Source: Berkiella sp963829835
GTDB taxonomy: Bacteria; Pseudomonadota; Gammaproteobacteria; Berkiellales; Berkiellaceae
NCBI GenBank assembly: GCA_963829835.1
Contig: CAWHKC010000004.1
Location: 372,001-436,000 of the forward strand
Direction: 5' to 3'
DNA: 64,000 bases
Shown: positions 45,426-54,466 of the stretch, one piece after another
Layout: every line of letters begins with the position of its first letter
Numbering within the stretch: the first letter of the stretch is position 1
The notes under the pieces: model-generated
Told to the model about the DNA's origin: nothing
Databases searched by the model: none
What the model saw: the letters and a program-made list of their open reading frames with translations, nothing else
Translations under genes and position numbers: made by a program

Positions 45426-46348
45426 GAGACTGTTCCTTGTTTGGCTTTTACCAAATCCAAAAATAACTCTTCCAGACGATTGGCTTTATTACGCAGGCTA
45501 AGCACTTCGCAACCTGCTTGTGAGAGATCTGTAAATAACTTGTTGAGGGTAGTGTGACGGCAAAAACTGACTTCTAATGTACATTCATCTATTCGGGTAA
45601 TGTTAAAACCCTCAATGTGAGGTATGGTTTGAATAGGATGTTGTAAATCAAGGACGAGTGTTTCCTTATCTAGGGTAGAAAGTAATTGTTTCACACCCAT
45701 ATCTTGAATTATCTCGCCACGATTAATAATAGCGATCCGTTTACATAAACGCTCTGCTTCTTCTAAATAATGCGTAGTCAGTATAACCGTTGTTCCTTGC
45801 TGATTGATTTCTTCTAGAAAAGCCCATGTTGAACGTCGTAGTTCAATATCCACACCAGCTGTTGGCTCATCCAAAATCAGTAATTTAGGTTCATGAATCA
45901 AACCTCTAACAATTAATAAACGACGCTTTAATCCACCCGACAGATTTCGTGCAGGCTCCTTGGCTTTGTCGATTAATCCCAACTTGTTTAAATAAAAAAT
46001 CGCTCGCTCATAAGCTCTTGAGTAAGGGATCCCATAATAGCCTGCTTGCTGCGTCAAAATATCAATAACACGTTCAAACAGATTAAAGTTAAATTCTTGG
46101 GGAACCAATCCAATTTGCGCTTTGGCCTTTTCTGGCTCTTTATCCAAGTCATAACCAAATATCGTCACGCGGCCTGCTGTCTTGTTAACTAATGAGGAGA
46201 CGATACTAATGGTTGTTGATTTCCCTGCACCATTGGGGCCAAGGAGCCCAAAAAAATCTCCTTGTTCTACTTCCAATGAAATTCCATTGACGGCTTGAAT
46301 GCCATTGGCATATCTTTTTTGTAAGTCCTGGATGATGAGTGCCTTCAT
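45422..46348 (-). CDS. yadG: ABC exporter ATPase, YadG-like
   Basis: A 308-residue ATPase, the same length as E. coli YadG. Walker A GPNGAGKSTT (about 38-47), Q-loop VPQEFNFNLFERV, signature NLSGGLKRRLLIVRGL, Walker B LLILDEPTAGVD, and H-loop TTHYLEEAERLC are all intact, followed by a C-terminal regulatory part of about 90 residues. It powers the YadH permease encoded directly downstream. The Q-loop wording LVPQEFNFNLFE is characteristic of YadG. Confidence 0.9.
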   Translation of the reverse strand: MKALIIQDLQKRYANGIQAVNGISLEVEQGDFFGLLGPNGAGKSTTISIVSSLVNKTAGRVTIFGYDLDKEPEKAKAQIGLVPQEFNFNLFERVIDILTQQAGYYGIPYSRAYERAIFYLNKLGLIDKAKEPARNLSGGLKRRLLIVRGLIHEPKLLILDEPTAGVDIELRRSTWAFLEEINQQGTTVILTTHYLEEAERLCKRIAIINRGEIIQDMGVKQLLSTLDKETLVLDLQHPIQTIPHIEGFNITRIDECTLEVSFCRHTTLNKLFTDLSQAGCEVLSLRNKANRLEELFLDLVKAKQGTVS

Positions 46349-46456
46349 ACATTTCTTATTTTGTTCGCAGAATAACTATAATGATAGTAATGAATATACT
46401 TTTAAAATAGTCAATAATACCCTTCTAGAGAAGAAAGGAAGAGAATTAATCTTAGT

Positions 46457-47194
46457 ATGTTTACTTTAAAAAATGAACCTCAAAATAGCCAACAAATTCT
46501 AGAACAGGGTTTTACGCTTTATAAACAAACATTTTGGGTCTCATTGCCCTATGCATTATGTGCCACAGTGCTTATGATGGTGCCAGTTACCCTCAGCTCA
46601 CTTCATATGATGAAGGCAGGACATCATTCTGATTTTGCATTATGGGTGATCCTCGCTTGCTGGTTAGGTGGCCTCACTCTATTGAGCGGTCTTATTTTTC
46701 GACTTTATTGTTTTTGCTACCAAGTACCAAGTCATTTTATTGGCTCTTTACAACATTCACTTTCTAAAGTGATTTCTCTTCTTCTGTTGGGCGCTCTTTA
46801 TTGTTTAATCGTACTCAGTGGTACGATGTTGCTGATTATCCCAGGATTGATATTTATCATCTCACTGATGTTCTCATTTATTCTCGTTATTACTGATAAC
46901 CAAAATGTTTTGCAAACTTTAACGATGAGCCATCGTTTAGTCTGGGGAAATTGGTGGCATGTTGCTAGTGTTATTAGTGTTCCCTTATTACTTAATATGG
47001 CCATTACTTTAACAGTTGTGCTAAGTGTATTCATTTTATTCACAAATCTAGGCTCAAAATTATCTGAAATAACTATAGCAGTTGCTCTACTCAATATTTT
47101 AATTCAAACCATTTTTATCCCTTTTATTTTTGCTGTGTCTTTGGTATTGCTTCATGATTTAAGACGACGATCTGTTCAGTTGCCGCGGTGGTAA
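46457..47194 (+). CDS. Multispanning membrane protein, YciC/BPSS1780-like
   Basis: A 245-residue protein with five or six hydrophobic segments. It begins TLKNEPQNSQQILEQGFTLYKQTFWVSLPYALCAT, a pattern seen in glycerophosphoryl-diester-phosphodiesterase membrane-domain-like and BPSS1780 families (soluble start, then a helix bundle with TMSHRLVWGNWWHVASVIS near the end of the core). No catalytic motif is present. It precedes the phosphatase gene by about 30 bases; a functional link is not evident. Confidence 0.6.
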   Translation: MFTLKNEPQNSQQILEQGFTLYKQTFWVSLPYALCATVLMMVPVTLSSLHMMKAGHHSDFALWVILACWLGGLTLLSGLIFRLYCFCYQVPSHFIGSLQHSLSKVISLLLLGALYCLIVLSGTMLLIIPGLIFIISLMFSFILVITDNQNVLQTLTMSHRLVWGNWWHVASVISVPLLLNMAITLTVVLSVFILFTNLGSKLSEITIAVALLNILIQTIFIPFIFAVSLVLLHDLRRRSVQLPRW

Positions 47195-47224
47195 TTTCTA
47201 AGTTAAGGAGTTTGAAAAGCCATT

Positions 47225-47893
47225 ATGTTTACCCGATATAAACTCATTGGATGTGTTTTGATGCTAATTTCTATTTCAGGCCAAGCGCTTAACGTTGATA
47301 CCAAAACGCTGACCAGTCAACAACGCCAAGAAATGAAAGTTTATTATGAATCTGGTGCTTATTTTAGCGAGATTGAAAAAAAACTTGTTGACGCCAAAGA
47401 ATACTTAGATAGACAACTTCAACAAAAGCGAATGAATCGAGTCGCCATGGTACTTGATGTCGACGAAACAGCACTCTCAAATTATCGCACTTTGGAACGT
47501 TTATCATTTACACATAATACTTCAGCATTAACCGCAGCATTGATGCTAGCCAATGCCGATCCTATCCCTCCTGTGCTTGCACTCTATCAATATGCCATCG
47601 CACATAATGTAGCGGTTTTTTTTATTAGTTCACGTCCTAATACGCCAGAATTCTTGGCGGTGACAGACAAAAATTTAAAAGCCGCAGGTTACTCCAAATG
47701 GGATGAACTTGTATTAAAGCCAATCGAAAAAGATGAAGTAAGCGTCCAAGATTTTAAAGTCAATACTCGTCGCCGCATTACGAGCTTAGGCTATGACATT
47801 GTGCTGAATATTGGCGATCAGGAAGCGGATCTTGAAGGTGGGTTTGCCGAAGCAAGACTTCGGCTTCCTAATCCATTCTATGAGCTTAGCTAA
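47225..47893 (+). CDS. HAD-superfamily acid phosphatase (class B/P4-like), secreted
   Basis: A 222-residue protein with a signal peptide (MFTRYKLIGCVLMLISISGQALN). The HAD nucleophile motif is VLDVDETALSNYRTL (about 77-91), motif II is FFISSRPNT, and the final acidic motif is LNIGDQEADLEGG. This matches the acid phosphatase family that includes lipoprotein e(P4) and plant VSPs, which hydrolyse phosphate monoesters such as nucleotides outside the inner membrane. No lipobox cysteine is near the cleavage site, so it is likely periplasmic. The livJ gene follows at about 30 bases. Confidence 0.85.
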   Translation: MFTRYKLIGCVLMLISISGQALNVDTKTLTSQQRQEMKVYYESGAYFSEIEKKLVDAKEYLDRQLQQKRMNRVAMVLDVDETALSNYRTLERLSFTHNTSALTAALMLANADPIPPVLALYQYAIAHNVAVFFISSRPNTPEFLAVTDKNLKAAGYSKWDELVLKPIEKDEVSVQDFKVNTRRRITSLGYDIVLNIGDQEADLEGGFAEARLRLPNPFYELS

Positions 47894-47923
47894 CAAAAAA
47901 ACTTAATGCAGGGAGCATATTTT

Positions 47924-49042
47924 GTGAATAAATTAGCATATGGATTCTTAATGGCTGCAATCATTGGCGCCACCCCAAGCATGTTATTGGCGAAAACCAT
48001 TAAAATTGGAGTAGCTGGTCCTTTTTCTGGGCCTTACGCTGCCTTTGGCGATCAAATGTGGCATGGCGCTTCCCAGGCTGCTGAAGATATCAATAAAAAA
48101 GGAGGCATCAATGGTGACCAAATTGAATTGGTCAAAGCGGACGATGTTTGCGAACCAAAGCAAGCTGTCTTCGTTGCTCATCGGCTAGTTAACAGCGATG
48201 ATGTGACCGCTATCATTGGGCATTTTTGCTCTTCTTCTACTGTTCCTGCCTCAGAAGTTTATGCCGATGCGCAAGCGCTGATGATTACGCCTGCTTCTAC
48301 CAACCCCGTTATCACCGATCGTGGTTTAACGACCATTTTTCGTACTTGTGGAAGAGATGATCAGCAAGGACTTGTCGCAGCCGACTTCATTAATAATAAA
48401 CTTCATGCCAAACAAGTGGCGGTTATTCACGATAAAGATACTTATGGAAAAGGCTTAGCAGATGCCATGAAGACCGAACTTGAAAAACTCGGGGGCAAAG
48501 TCGTTTTGTATGAAGGGCTCACTCGTGGTGAAAAGAATTTTAATGCCCTAGTGACCAAAATTAAAGAAACCAAAGCAGATGCAGTGTATTTTGGTGGCCT
48601 TCATACCGAAGCTGGCCCATTACTAAGACAATTGAGAGAACAAGGTGTTAAAGCTCCTTTTGTATCAGGCGATGGCATAGTCTCTGAAGACTTTGTGAGT
48701 GCAGCTGGTGGCCCACAAATTGTCAAAGGGGTCTATATGACATTTGGTGCAGATCCTAGAGATAATAAGAATGGTAAAGAAGTTATCACCGCATTTAGAA
48801 ACAAAAAAATTGAACCCGAAGGATATACCCTTTATTCCTATGCCACCTTACAAGCAATTGCAGACGCAATGAAAGAAACTCATTCAACAGATGGTAAAAA
48901 ATTAGCCGATTGGTTGCATAATAATAAAGTAAATACGGTTATAGGTGAGAAATCATGGGATGCCAAAGGTGATCTCAAAAATGCTGATTATGTTATTTAT
49001 CAATGGGATGATAAAGGAAAGTACAAAGAAGTTAAAAGCTAA
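47924..49042 (+). CDS. livJ: Branched-chain amino acid ABC transporter substrate-binding protein
   Basis: A periplasmic binding protein of about 372 residues. The signal peptide (KLAYGFLMAAIIGATPSMLLA, cleavage before KTIKIGVAGPFSGPYA) precedes a type I bilobed binding fold with ADDVCEPKQAVFVAHRLV, IGHFCSSSTVPASEVYADAQALMITPAST and FRTCGRDDQQG, all typical of LivJ/LivK. A GTG at 47924 with GGGAG upstream fits best; ATG 47906 is in frame but would place six residues before the signal. It opens the livJHMGF operon. Confidence 0.88.
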   Translation: MNKLAYGFLMAAIIGATPSMLLAKTIKIGVAGPFSGPYAAFGDQMWHGASQAAEDINKKGGINGDQIELVKADDVCEPKQAVFVAHRLVNSDDVTAIIGHFCSSSTVPASEVYADAQALMITPASTNPVITDRGLTTIFRTCGRDDQQGLVAADFINNKLHAKQVAVIHDKDTYGKGLADAMKTELEKLGGKVVLYEGLTRGEKNFNALVTKIKETKADAVYFGGLHTEAGPLLRQLREQGVKAPFVSGDGIVSEDFVSAAGGPQIVKGVYMTFGADPRDNKNGKEVITAFRNKKIEPEGYTLYSYATLQAIADAMKETHSTDGKKLADWLHNNKVNTVIGEKSWDAKGDLKNADYVIYQWDDKGKYKEVKS

Positions 49043-49045
49043 ACC

Positions 49046-49963
49046 ATGCCCACTGCTTATATTATTCAGCAGATTATCAATGGTGTTGTTCTAGGATCTA
49101 TTTATGGATTGATAGCAATAGGCTACACCATGGTCTATGGCATTATTGGCATGATCAACTTCGCTCACGGCGATGTCTATATGATCGCCGCATACCTGAC
49201 TGCAATTTGTATTGCTTTACTAACGATCTTTGGGATCACATCGATACCTGTCGTTCTTTTTATCACTTTTGTTCTAACAATGAGTGTGACAGGCCTATAT
49301 GGATGGACCATCGAGCGGGTTGCTTATCGACCTTTGCGTCATTCAACACGATTGGCTCCCCTTATTTCAGCCATTGGCGTTTCATTACTTCTGCAAAATT
49401 TTGTTCGCATTAGCCAAGGTGCTCGCACTCAGGCTGTTCCTGCTCTCATTGATGGGCGTCAACAAATACCCTTTGGTAACGACTTCATAATCATTTCGAA
49501 TGTAGAATTAATGATAATTATTGTTGCGCTAATCAGTATGATAGTGCTTACCATGCTTATCACTAAGACGCGATTGGGAAGAGCAATGAGAGCGACTCAA
49601 CAAGATATGATTATGTCTTCAATGTTAGGTGTTTCTCCAAATAAAATCATACCACTTGTATTTGTGTTGGGTTCTGTGATGGCAGCCGTAGCAGGAACGC
49701 TAGTCACTTTAAATTATGGATCATTTGATTTTACCATTGGTTTTATAATTGGTATTAAAGCTTTTACCAGTGCGGTCTTAGGGGGAATTGGCTCTTTACC
49801 AGGCGCCATGTTTGGTGGGTTGTTACTTGGCATGGCTGAATCATTATTTTCAGGATTTATCAGCGGGGATTATAAAGATGTCTTTTCATTTTCAATATTG
49901 ATCCTCGTGCTAATTTTTAAACCCAGTGGTTTGTTAGGCACAAAAGAGGTGGAAAAGGTTTAA
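49046..49963 (+). CDS. livH: Branched-chain amino acid ABC permease LivH
   Basis: A 305-residue inner-membrane permease with eight helices. The start IIQQIINGVVLGSIYGLIAIGYTMVYGIIGMINFAHGDVYMI is a LivH hallmark; the cytoplasmic coupling loop is TRLGRAMRATQQDMIMSSMLGVSPNKII, and the end KAFTSAVLGGIGSLPGAMFGGLLLGMAES follows the family. It starts 3 bases after livJ. Confidence 0.93.
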   Translation: MPTAYIIQQIINGVVLGSIYGLIAIGYTMVYGIIGMINFAHGDVYMIAAYLTAICIALLTIFGITSIPVVLFITFVLTMSVTGLYGWTIERVAYRPLRHSTRLAPLISAIGVSLLLQNFVRISQGARTQAVPALIDGRQQIPFGNDFIIISNVELMIIIVALISMIVLTMLITKTRLGRAMRATQQDMIMSSMLGVSPNKIIPLVFVLGSVMAAVAGTLVTLNYGSFDFTIGFIIGIKAFTSAVLGGIGSLPGAMFGGLLLGMAESLFSGFISGDYKDVFSFSILILVLIFKPSGLLGTKEVEKV

Positions 49964-49966
49964 AAT

Positions 49967-51166
49967 ATGCTAAATGCCCTTAAAAACGCATTCTTTACAA
50001 CCTTCATAGCCCTCATCATTATTGGACCTATCATTAGCTTTACCTTGCAAGGATTTGCGATTGATTTCGAAATAAAGCGCTCAGTGTTCCTTGCACTTAT
50101 CGTGTTTTTTGGAGTACTCACTGTTTCTTTACTCAAAACAAACAAAAAAGTGAGACTCTTACTAACCAAAATTAATAATCAATTTAAAGAAAAAACATTT
50201 GTTGCAAAATGTCAAGTGACACATCCAGGTTGGCTCTGGGGGATTGGTGTTTTAAGTATTATTCTGCCTTTTTTTATCGGCAAGTATTGGTTAAGTGTCG
50301 CTTGCTTATGTTTAATCTATGTTTTATTAGGACTTGGTCTCAATATCGTCGTTGGTCTTGCAGGACTTTTAAATTTAGGTTTCGTTGCTTTTTATGCCAT
50401 TGGTGCTTATACCTATGCCCTTGGCGCGGAATATCTTGGTTTGGGTTTTTGGTCTGCCTTGCCCCTTGGCGCACTTGTTGCTGGCGCTTTTGGCGCTTTA
50501 TTGAGTTTTCCTGTATTACGACTATATGGTGATTATCTTGCGATTGTGACTCTTGGTTTTGGCGAAATTCTACGTTTAATCTTAGTTAATTGGGGTTCCT
50601 TCACCGGTGGACCAAATGGGTTAGAAATCGTTCCCCTTTCTTTTTTTGGACTTACCTTTCATTCAAGCGAACGCACTCTCTTTGTCTATTTCATGCTTCT
50701 GATAACGGTGTGCCTCGTTTTACGCTTAATAAATCGTTTACGGCACATGCCTTTAGGTCGTTCATTTGAGGCTCTACGTGAAGATGAGATTGCTTGTCGT
50801 TCATTAGGAATTAATCATGTCACAACCAAACTCATGGCTTTTAGTTTAGGAGCGATGATAGGCGGTTTAGGTGGTGTGTATTTTGCCGCTTTGGAAGGCT
50901 TTGTTGATCCAGCATCATTTACTTTTATTGAATCAGCTTTAATCCTATCCATTGTTGTATTAGGCGGCATGGGCTCTACGCTAGGCGTGGTCATCGCCGC
51001 ATTAATATTAACCTTGCTACCTGAGTTTCTTAGAGGTATTGAAGAATATCGAATGCTAATCTTTGGTGCTTTGTTGGTCATGATGATGATATGGCGTCCT
51101 CAAGGACTCATTAAATTTGCACGATTTGCTTACTCTCGCCCCATAAGACATGATCATGATAAATGA
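49967..51166 (+). CDS. livM: Branched-chain amino acid ABC permease LivM
   Basis: A 399-residue permease, normal for the long form of LivM, with two N-terminal helices and a linker followed by the core CLIYVLLGLGLNIVVGLAGLLNLGFVAFYAIGAYTYAL, then RLYGDYLAIVTLGFGEILRLILVNW and the coupling region GRSFEALREDEIACRSLGINHVTTKLMAF. It pairs with LivH to form the membrane channel. Its 3' end overlaps the start of livG by 17 bases. Confidence 0.93.
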   Translation: MLNALKNAFFTTFIALIIIGPIISFTLQGFAIDFEIKRSVFLALIVFFGVLTVSLLKTNKKVRLLLTKINNQFKEKTFVAKCQVTHPGWLWGIGVLSIILPFFIGKYWLSVACLCLIYVLLGLGLNIVVGLAGLLNLGFVAFYAIGAYTYALGAEYLGLGFWSALPLGALVAGAFGALLSFPVLRLYGDYLAIVTLGFGEILRLILVNWGSFTGGPNGLEIVPLSFFGLTFHSSERTLFVYFMLLITVCLVLRLINRLRHMPLGRSFEALREDEIACRSLGINHVTTKLMAFSLGAMIGGLGGVYFAALEGFVDPASFTFIESALILSIVVLGGMGSTLGVVIAALILTLLPEFLRGIEEYRMLIFGALLVMMMIWRPQGLIKFARFAYSRPIRHDHDK

Positions 51167-51947
51167 CATCCTCACCGTAAATCATTTAACCATGCGCTTT
51201 AGCGGTTTGATTGCATTAAATAATGTAAATTTGGAAGTAAAAAGAGGCAGTATAACAGCACTTATTGGACCAAATGGCGCAGGGAAAACAACCCTATTTA
51301 ATTGCTTGACAGGTTTTTATACCGCCCAATCTGGCGATTTATTATTTTTTGTAAAAGATAAAATTATCAATCTTCGACATTTTATTGGGGGCTCTCACCT
51401 TGTTGCCCGAGCAGGGATTGCACGCACCTTTCAAAATAGTCGATTGTTTAGAGAAATGACCGTTGTTGAAAATTGTCTCGTTGCGCAAACAGGTAATAAC
51501 CGTAATCTCATTAGTGGATTTCTTAATACAAAGCATTTTCGCAAGCTTGAAAATGAAGCGCTAACAGTCGCCTTTGAGTGGCTTGATAAATTTGATTTAA
51601 CAAAGGACGCCAATCGATTAGCAGGATTGTTACCTTATGGTAAACAGCGTCATTTAGAAATTGCCCGTGCCATGTGCACCAAACCCTCATTACTATGTTT
51701 AGACGAACCCGCTGCTGGCCTTAATCCGCATGAAACTCATGAACTGCGTGATATTATTTTATCTTTACGTAAAGAACATGATGTTTCAATACTGCTTATT
51801 GAACATGATATGTCGTTGGTGATGAATATCTCAGATCATATCGTTGTACTTGACCACGGAACAGTGATTTGTTCTGGCTCCCCTCTCAATGTTCGCCATG
51901 ATAAACGAGTGATTGAAGCTTATTTGGGGATTGAAAATGCCAAGTAA
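51150..51947 (+). CDS. livG: Branched-chain amino acid ABC ATPase LivG
   Basis: A 265-residue ATPase. Walker A is GPNGAGKTTLFNCLTGFY (about 43-60); the signature region is unusual: LAGLLPYGKQRHLEIARAM, as in LivG proteins (LPYGxQRxLEIARAL) rather than LSGGQ; Walker B is LLCLDEPAAGLNPHET, and the H-loop is LLIEHDMSLVMNI. The first ATG (51150) or the third codon ATG (51156) may be used, both inside livM. It ends overlapping livF. Confidence 0.93.
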   Translation: MIMINDILTVNHLTMRFSGLIALNNVNLEVKRGSITALIGPNGAGKTTLFNCLTGFYTAQSGDLLFFVKDKIINLRHFIGGSHLVARAGIARTFQNSRLFREMTVVENCLVAQTGNNRNLISGFLNTKHFRKLENEALTVAFEWLDKFDLTKDANRLAGLLPYGKQRHLEIARAMCTKPSLLCLDEPAAGLNPHETHELRDIILSLRKEHDVSILLIEHDMSLVMNISDHIVVLDHGTVICSGSPLNVRHDKRVIEAYLGIENAK

Positions 51948-52671
51948 ATTACCCTTGTTGTCCTTTCAAAAAGTTTGCGCCAGTTATGGACCTATTCAAG
52001 CCTTAAGAGATGTCTCTATCGACATTTATGAAAAAGAGATAGTGAGTTTAATTGGGGCCAATGGCGCTGGTAAAACGACATTGCTGATGTCACTTTATGG
52101 ACATCCAAGGATTTCAAGTGGAAAAATTCTTTTTCAAGACTCTCCTATTCATCATCTAGAAACTCATCAAATCGCACCATTGGGAATTGCAATAGCGCCT
52201 GAACGGCGAAGAATTTTTGATAAAATGAGCTTAGAAGAAAATTTACTTATGGGAGCTTATCTCAAGAGTAAAGCGGATATTAAAAAAAACTTGGATCGTG
52301 TTTTTGCCATATTTCCTATTTTGCATGAAAGAAAACAGCAACGTGCAGGAACGTTATCAGGAGGAGAACAACAAATGTTATCGATGGGACGCTCTCTCAT
52401 GAGTGAGCCCAAGCTATTCCTCTTAGATGAACCAAGCTTAGGTCTAGCGCCTCAAATTGTCACTCAACTATTTACTACTTTAAAAGAAATTGCCTCAATG
52501 GGAACCACTATTTTGTTGGTGGAACAAAATGCCTATCAAGCTCTTAATCTTGCTGATCGCGGATATGTCATAGTCAATGGTGAAATTCAGCTATCAGGAA
52601 CTGGGAAAGAACTCTTAGCAGACTCAAGAGTACAATCGGCTTATCTGGGAATGGTATTGGATGAAAGGTGA
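51937..52671 (+). CDS. livF: Branched-chain amino acid ABC ATPase LivF
   Basis: A 244-residue ATPase with Walker A GANGAGKTTLLMSLYG, APERRRIFDKMSLEENLLMGAYL, signature TLSGGEQQMLSMGRSLM, Walker B LFLLDEPSLGLAP and H-loop LLVEQNAYQALNLADRGYVIVNGEI, the usual LivF order. I chose the ATG at 51937, which overlaps livG by 11 bases; the frame also extends to a TTG at 51913. It closes the livJHMGF operon. A hairpin follows directly. Confidence 0.93.
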   Translation: MPSKLPLLSFQKVCASYGPIQALRDVSIDIYEKEIVSLIGANGAGKTTLLMSLYGHPRISSGKILFQDSPIHHLETHQIAPLGIAIAPERRRIFDKMSLEENLLMGAYLKSKADIKKNLDRVFAIFPILHERKQQRAGTLSGGEQQMLSMGRSLMSEPKLFLLDEPSLGLAPQIVTQLFTTLKEIASMGTTILLVEQNAYQALNLADRGYVIVNGEIQLSGTGKELLADSRVQSAYLGMVLDER

Positions 52672-52704
52672 GCTAAATCCAACGATAGAAGCGTCGGATT
52701 TAGC
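52672..52704. terminator. Hairpin between convergent livF and a small secreted-protein gene
   Basis: GCTAAATCCAACG (52672-52684) and CGTCGGATTTAGC (52692-52704) make a 13-base stem with one G-T pair and a 7-base loop. The position between two convergent genes suggests a bidirectional terminator. U-runs on either side are weak. Confidence 0.6.
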
Positions 52705-52712
52705 CAAATTTA

Positions 52713-53027
52713 CTAGCGATGATCTCTTAATAGTTCTTTTGATTGATTGTAGCTATTATTAGGATTCGAAGGCTCTCCAACCCCTATTTGACTAACAGGT
52801 GTTGCATTTCTTCTATGATGACTACGTGATGAATTTTCTGCTGATTGCATATCACGATCATTATTTTGTTCGCCGTGACCGTTATCACCGTGATCTATAC
52901 CACCATGATCTGAACCACCATCACGAGATGAGGAACCACCACCACCACTACGGTCTGCTAATGCTGATGTTGAAATCGCAAAGCCTGCGATGAGTAATGC
53001 ACTTAGAATCGTGCTTTTAATTTTCAT
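52713..53027 (-). CDS. Small secreted G/S/D/H-rich protein
   Basis: A 104-residue protein with a clear signal peptide (KIKSTILSALLIAGFAISTSALA). The mature part is low-complexity: RSGGGGSSSRDGGSDHGGIDHGDNGHGEQNNDRD, then SSRSHHRRN and an ordinary tail ending in ELLRDHR. His and Asp residues may bind metal. The ATG at 53027 follows TGGAGG. It ends with the same DHR residues as the His-rich protein next to it. No known family. Confidence 0.7.
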   Translation of the reverse strand: MKIKSTILSALLIAGFAISTSALADRSGGGGSSSRDGGSDHGGIDHGDNGHGEQNNDRDMQSAENSSRSHHRRNATPVSQIGVGEPSNPNNSYNQSKELLRDHR

Positions 53028-53146
53028 TCCTAACCTCCAGTATTAAAATTATCTTTTAAAAAGCTGTATAGAAAATCAGTTTACATCACATTGATGTTAT
53101 TCGCTTAACCTAATTATAAGTGTTGGATACCCAAATTAAAAGAAAA

Positions 53147-53177
53147 GCGCGTTAAAAATTTTTAGTTCTTAACGCGC
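53147..53177 (-). terminator. Factor-independent terminator of the His-rich gene
   Basis: On the minus strand GCGCGTTAA (53177-53169) pairs with TTAACGCGC (53155-53147), and the transcript continues with TTTTCTTTTAATTT. This is a classic GC-rich stem and U-run, about 40 bases after the stop codon of the gene at 53218. Confidence 0.8.
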
Positions 53178-53217
53178 CAAAGTAGGAGGATACTGTTTAA
53201 ATATACCTTTTAATTAC

Positions 53218-53670
53218 TTATCTGTGATCTTGGTCAATACCATTGTTAGGAATATAATTTTCATCCATCTCAAGACTAGATTGTTTCATCACTTCATGAT
53301 GAGCTTTTGAACCCTTACGACCATAATCTGATTCATAAGAAACCGGTTTCTGAGTGTTTTTATGCGTTTTTGAAAATTGCTTTTGATGCAAGTTTTCTGT
53401 TTTAGAGTGAGCAGCAGCATGTTTGTGATGATGTTTGTAATGTTGATGCTTCGCATGATGTTTGTGATGATGATGATGATGGTGATGTTTATGCCCAACA
53501 GCGGCTGTTGAATGTTTATGTTCCACCGTTGTCGAATGCTTATTCTCCATTGTTGTGGTTGTTGTTGATTGTTTCGCAGAAGGCTTCATGTCGCCACTGG
53601 CAGCAGCATTACCTGCTTGTGCATACATTAAACCAAGCCCTGCTATTAAACTGATGATTTCTTTACGCAT
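53218..53670 (-). CDS. Secreted histidine-rich protein (probable metal binding)
   Basis: A 150-residue protein. Signal peptide KEIISLIAGLGLMYAQAGNAAA (cleavage near residue 24). The centre (about 45-90) holds repeats of the type ENKHSTTVEHKHSTAAVGHK followed by a run of eight histidines and further KHH/QHYKHH units, about 30 histidines in all. Such stretches bind Ni, Zn, Cu or Co. The C-terminal part (SYESDYGRKGSKAHHEVMKQSSLEMDENYIPNNGIDQDHR) is normal sequence. The ATG at 53670 follows GGGAG. A role in metal storage or resistance in the periplasm is inferred. Confidence 0.75.
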   Translation of the reverse strand: MRKEIISLIAGLGLMYAQAGNAAASGDMKPSAKQSTTTTTMENKHSTTVEHKHSTAAVGHKHHHHHHHHKHHAKHQHYKHHHKHAAAHSKTENLHQKQFSKTHKNTQKPVSYESDYGRKGSKAHHEVMKQSSLEMDENYIPNNGIDQDHR

Positions 53671-53835
53671 AGTATCTCCCTAAATGTTAGCTTTAAAAGC
53701 AACGATCCTTTGCTTTTACTATCTTTAATGTTAGCACAAAATGAGATAGCGCTACTTTTGAACAGAATGCATTAATACCTACTGAATAAATAATCTCCCC
53801 TTCAGACGTGTTATATTTATTAAATAGTATGGAGA

Positions 53836-54306
53836 ATGGTTGTGATAAATCATCTATGTCGGTTTTATTCAATTGGCACTAAAATTCTTAGCCGTTTGGA
53901 TCCTATTGTCAGTTTATTAATCCGCCTATGGATATTTAAATCATTTTTTTTCTCAGGATGGCTTAAAACTAAAAATTGGGCATCAACGGTTTCTTTATTT
54001 CAAAATGAATACAACGTCCCCATTCTCCCAGCCGAGATGGCTGCTTACTTGGGAACCATTGCCGAATTAACCTTCCCGGTTTTTCTTTTGCTAGGATTAT
54101 TTAGCCGCTTCTTTGCAACTGCTCTTTTCTTTTTTAATATTGCTTGTATTGTTTTTTATCCCTTTTTATGGACAGAAGATGGCACGAATGGACTGATGCA
54201 ACATTTCACTTGGGGATTATTAATATTGGTTATTATGGCGCATGGGCCAGGGCAGATTTCGGTGGATTATTTATTGAATAAGAAATGCCCGAAATATGAG
54301 TACTAA
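53836..54306 (+). CDS. DoxX family membrane protein
   Basis: A 156-residue inner-membrane protein with four helices. The order matches DoxX/DoxD-like proteins: LSRLDPIVSLLIRLWIFKSFFFSGWLK, then LPAEMAAYLGTIAELTFPVFLLLGLFSRFFATALFFFNIACIVFY, and a final FTWGLLILVIMAHGPGQISVDYLL. Members take part in thiosulfate or quinone-linked redox processes or have unknown roles. The start is ATG 53836 or GTG 53842. It stands alone between the His-rich gene and a repeat. Confidence 0.82.
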   Translation: MVVINHLCRFYSIGTKILSRLDPIVSLLIRLWIFKSFFFSGWLKTKNWASTVSLFQNEYNVPILPAEMAAYLGTIAELTFPVFLLLGLFSRFFATALFFFNIACIVFYPFLWTEDGTNGLMQHFTWGLLILVIMAHGPGQISVDYLLNKKCPKYEY

Positions 54307-54310
54307 GAAT

Positions 54311-54452
54311 TTCTTTTGTGAGCGAAGCGAACAAAGTTATCTCTCCTTGTAAAGGAGAGACGACGCGCTAGCGTCAAGAGAGATTTTTTCATGATAAAAT
54401 CCCTCTTCCGCTTCGCGGATTCTCCCTTTTACAAAGGGAGAAAAGATTGCCG
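54311..54452. repeat. MITE-like inverted repeat
   Basis: A 140-base element between the DoxX gene and the E2 gene. The left part CTCTCCTTGTAAAGGAGAG and the right part CTCCCTTTTACAAAGGGAG are internal palindromes and at the same time imperfect inverse complements of each other. Inside are GACGCGCTAGCGTC and CCGCTTCGCGG. Elements of this pattern occur widely as non-autonomous repeats. It could also end transcription of the E2 operon. Confidence 0.7.
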
Positions 54453-54466
54453 CAATCTACTTTGAG

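Noticed and set aside
53400..53530. Tandem DNA repeats (ATG/GTG-rich triplets)
   Set aside because: The pattern results from runs of His codons in the His-rich gene; it is coding, not an independent repeat.
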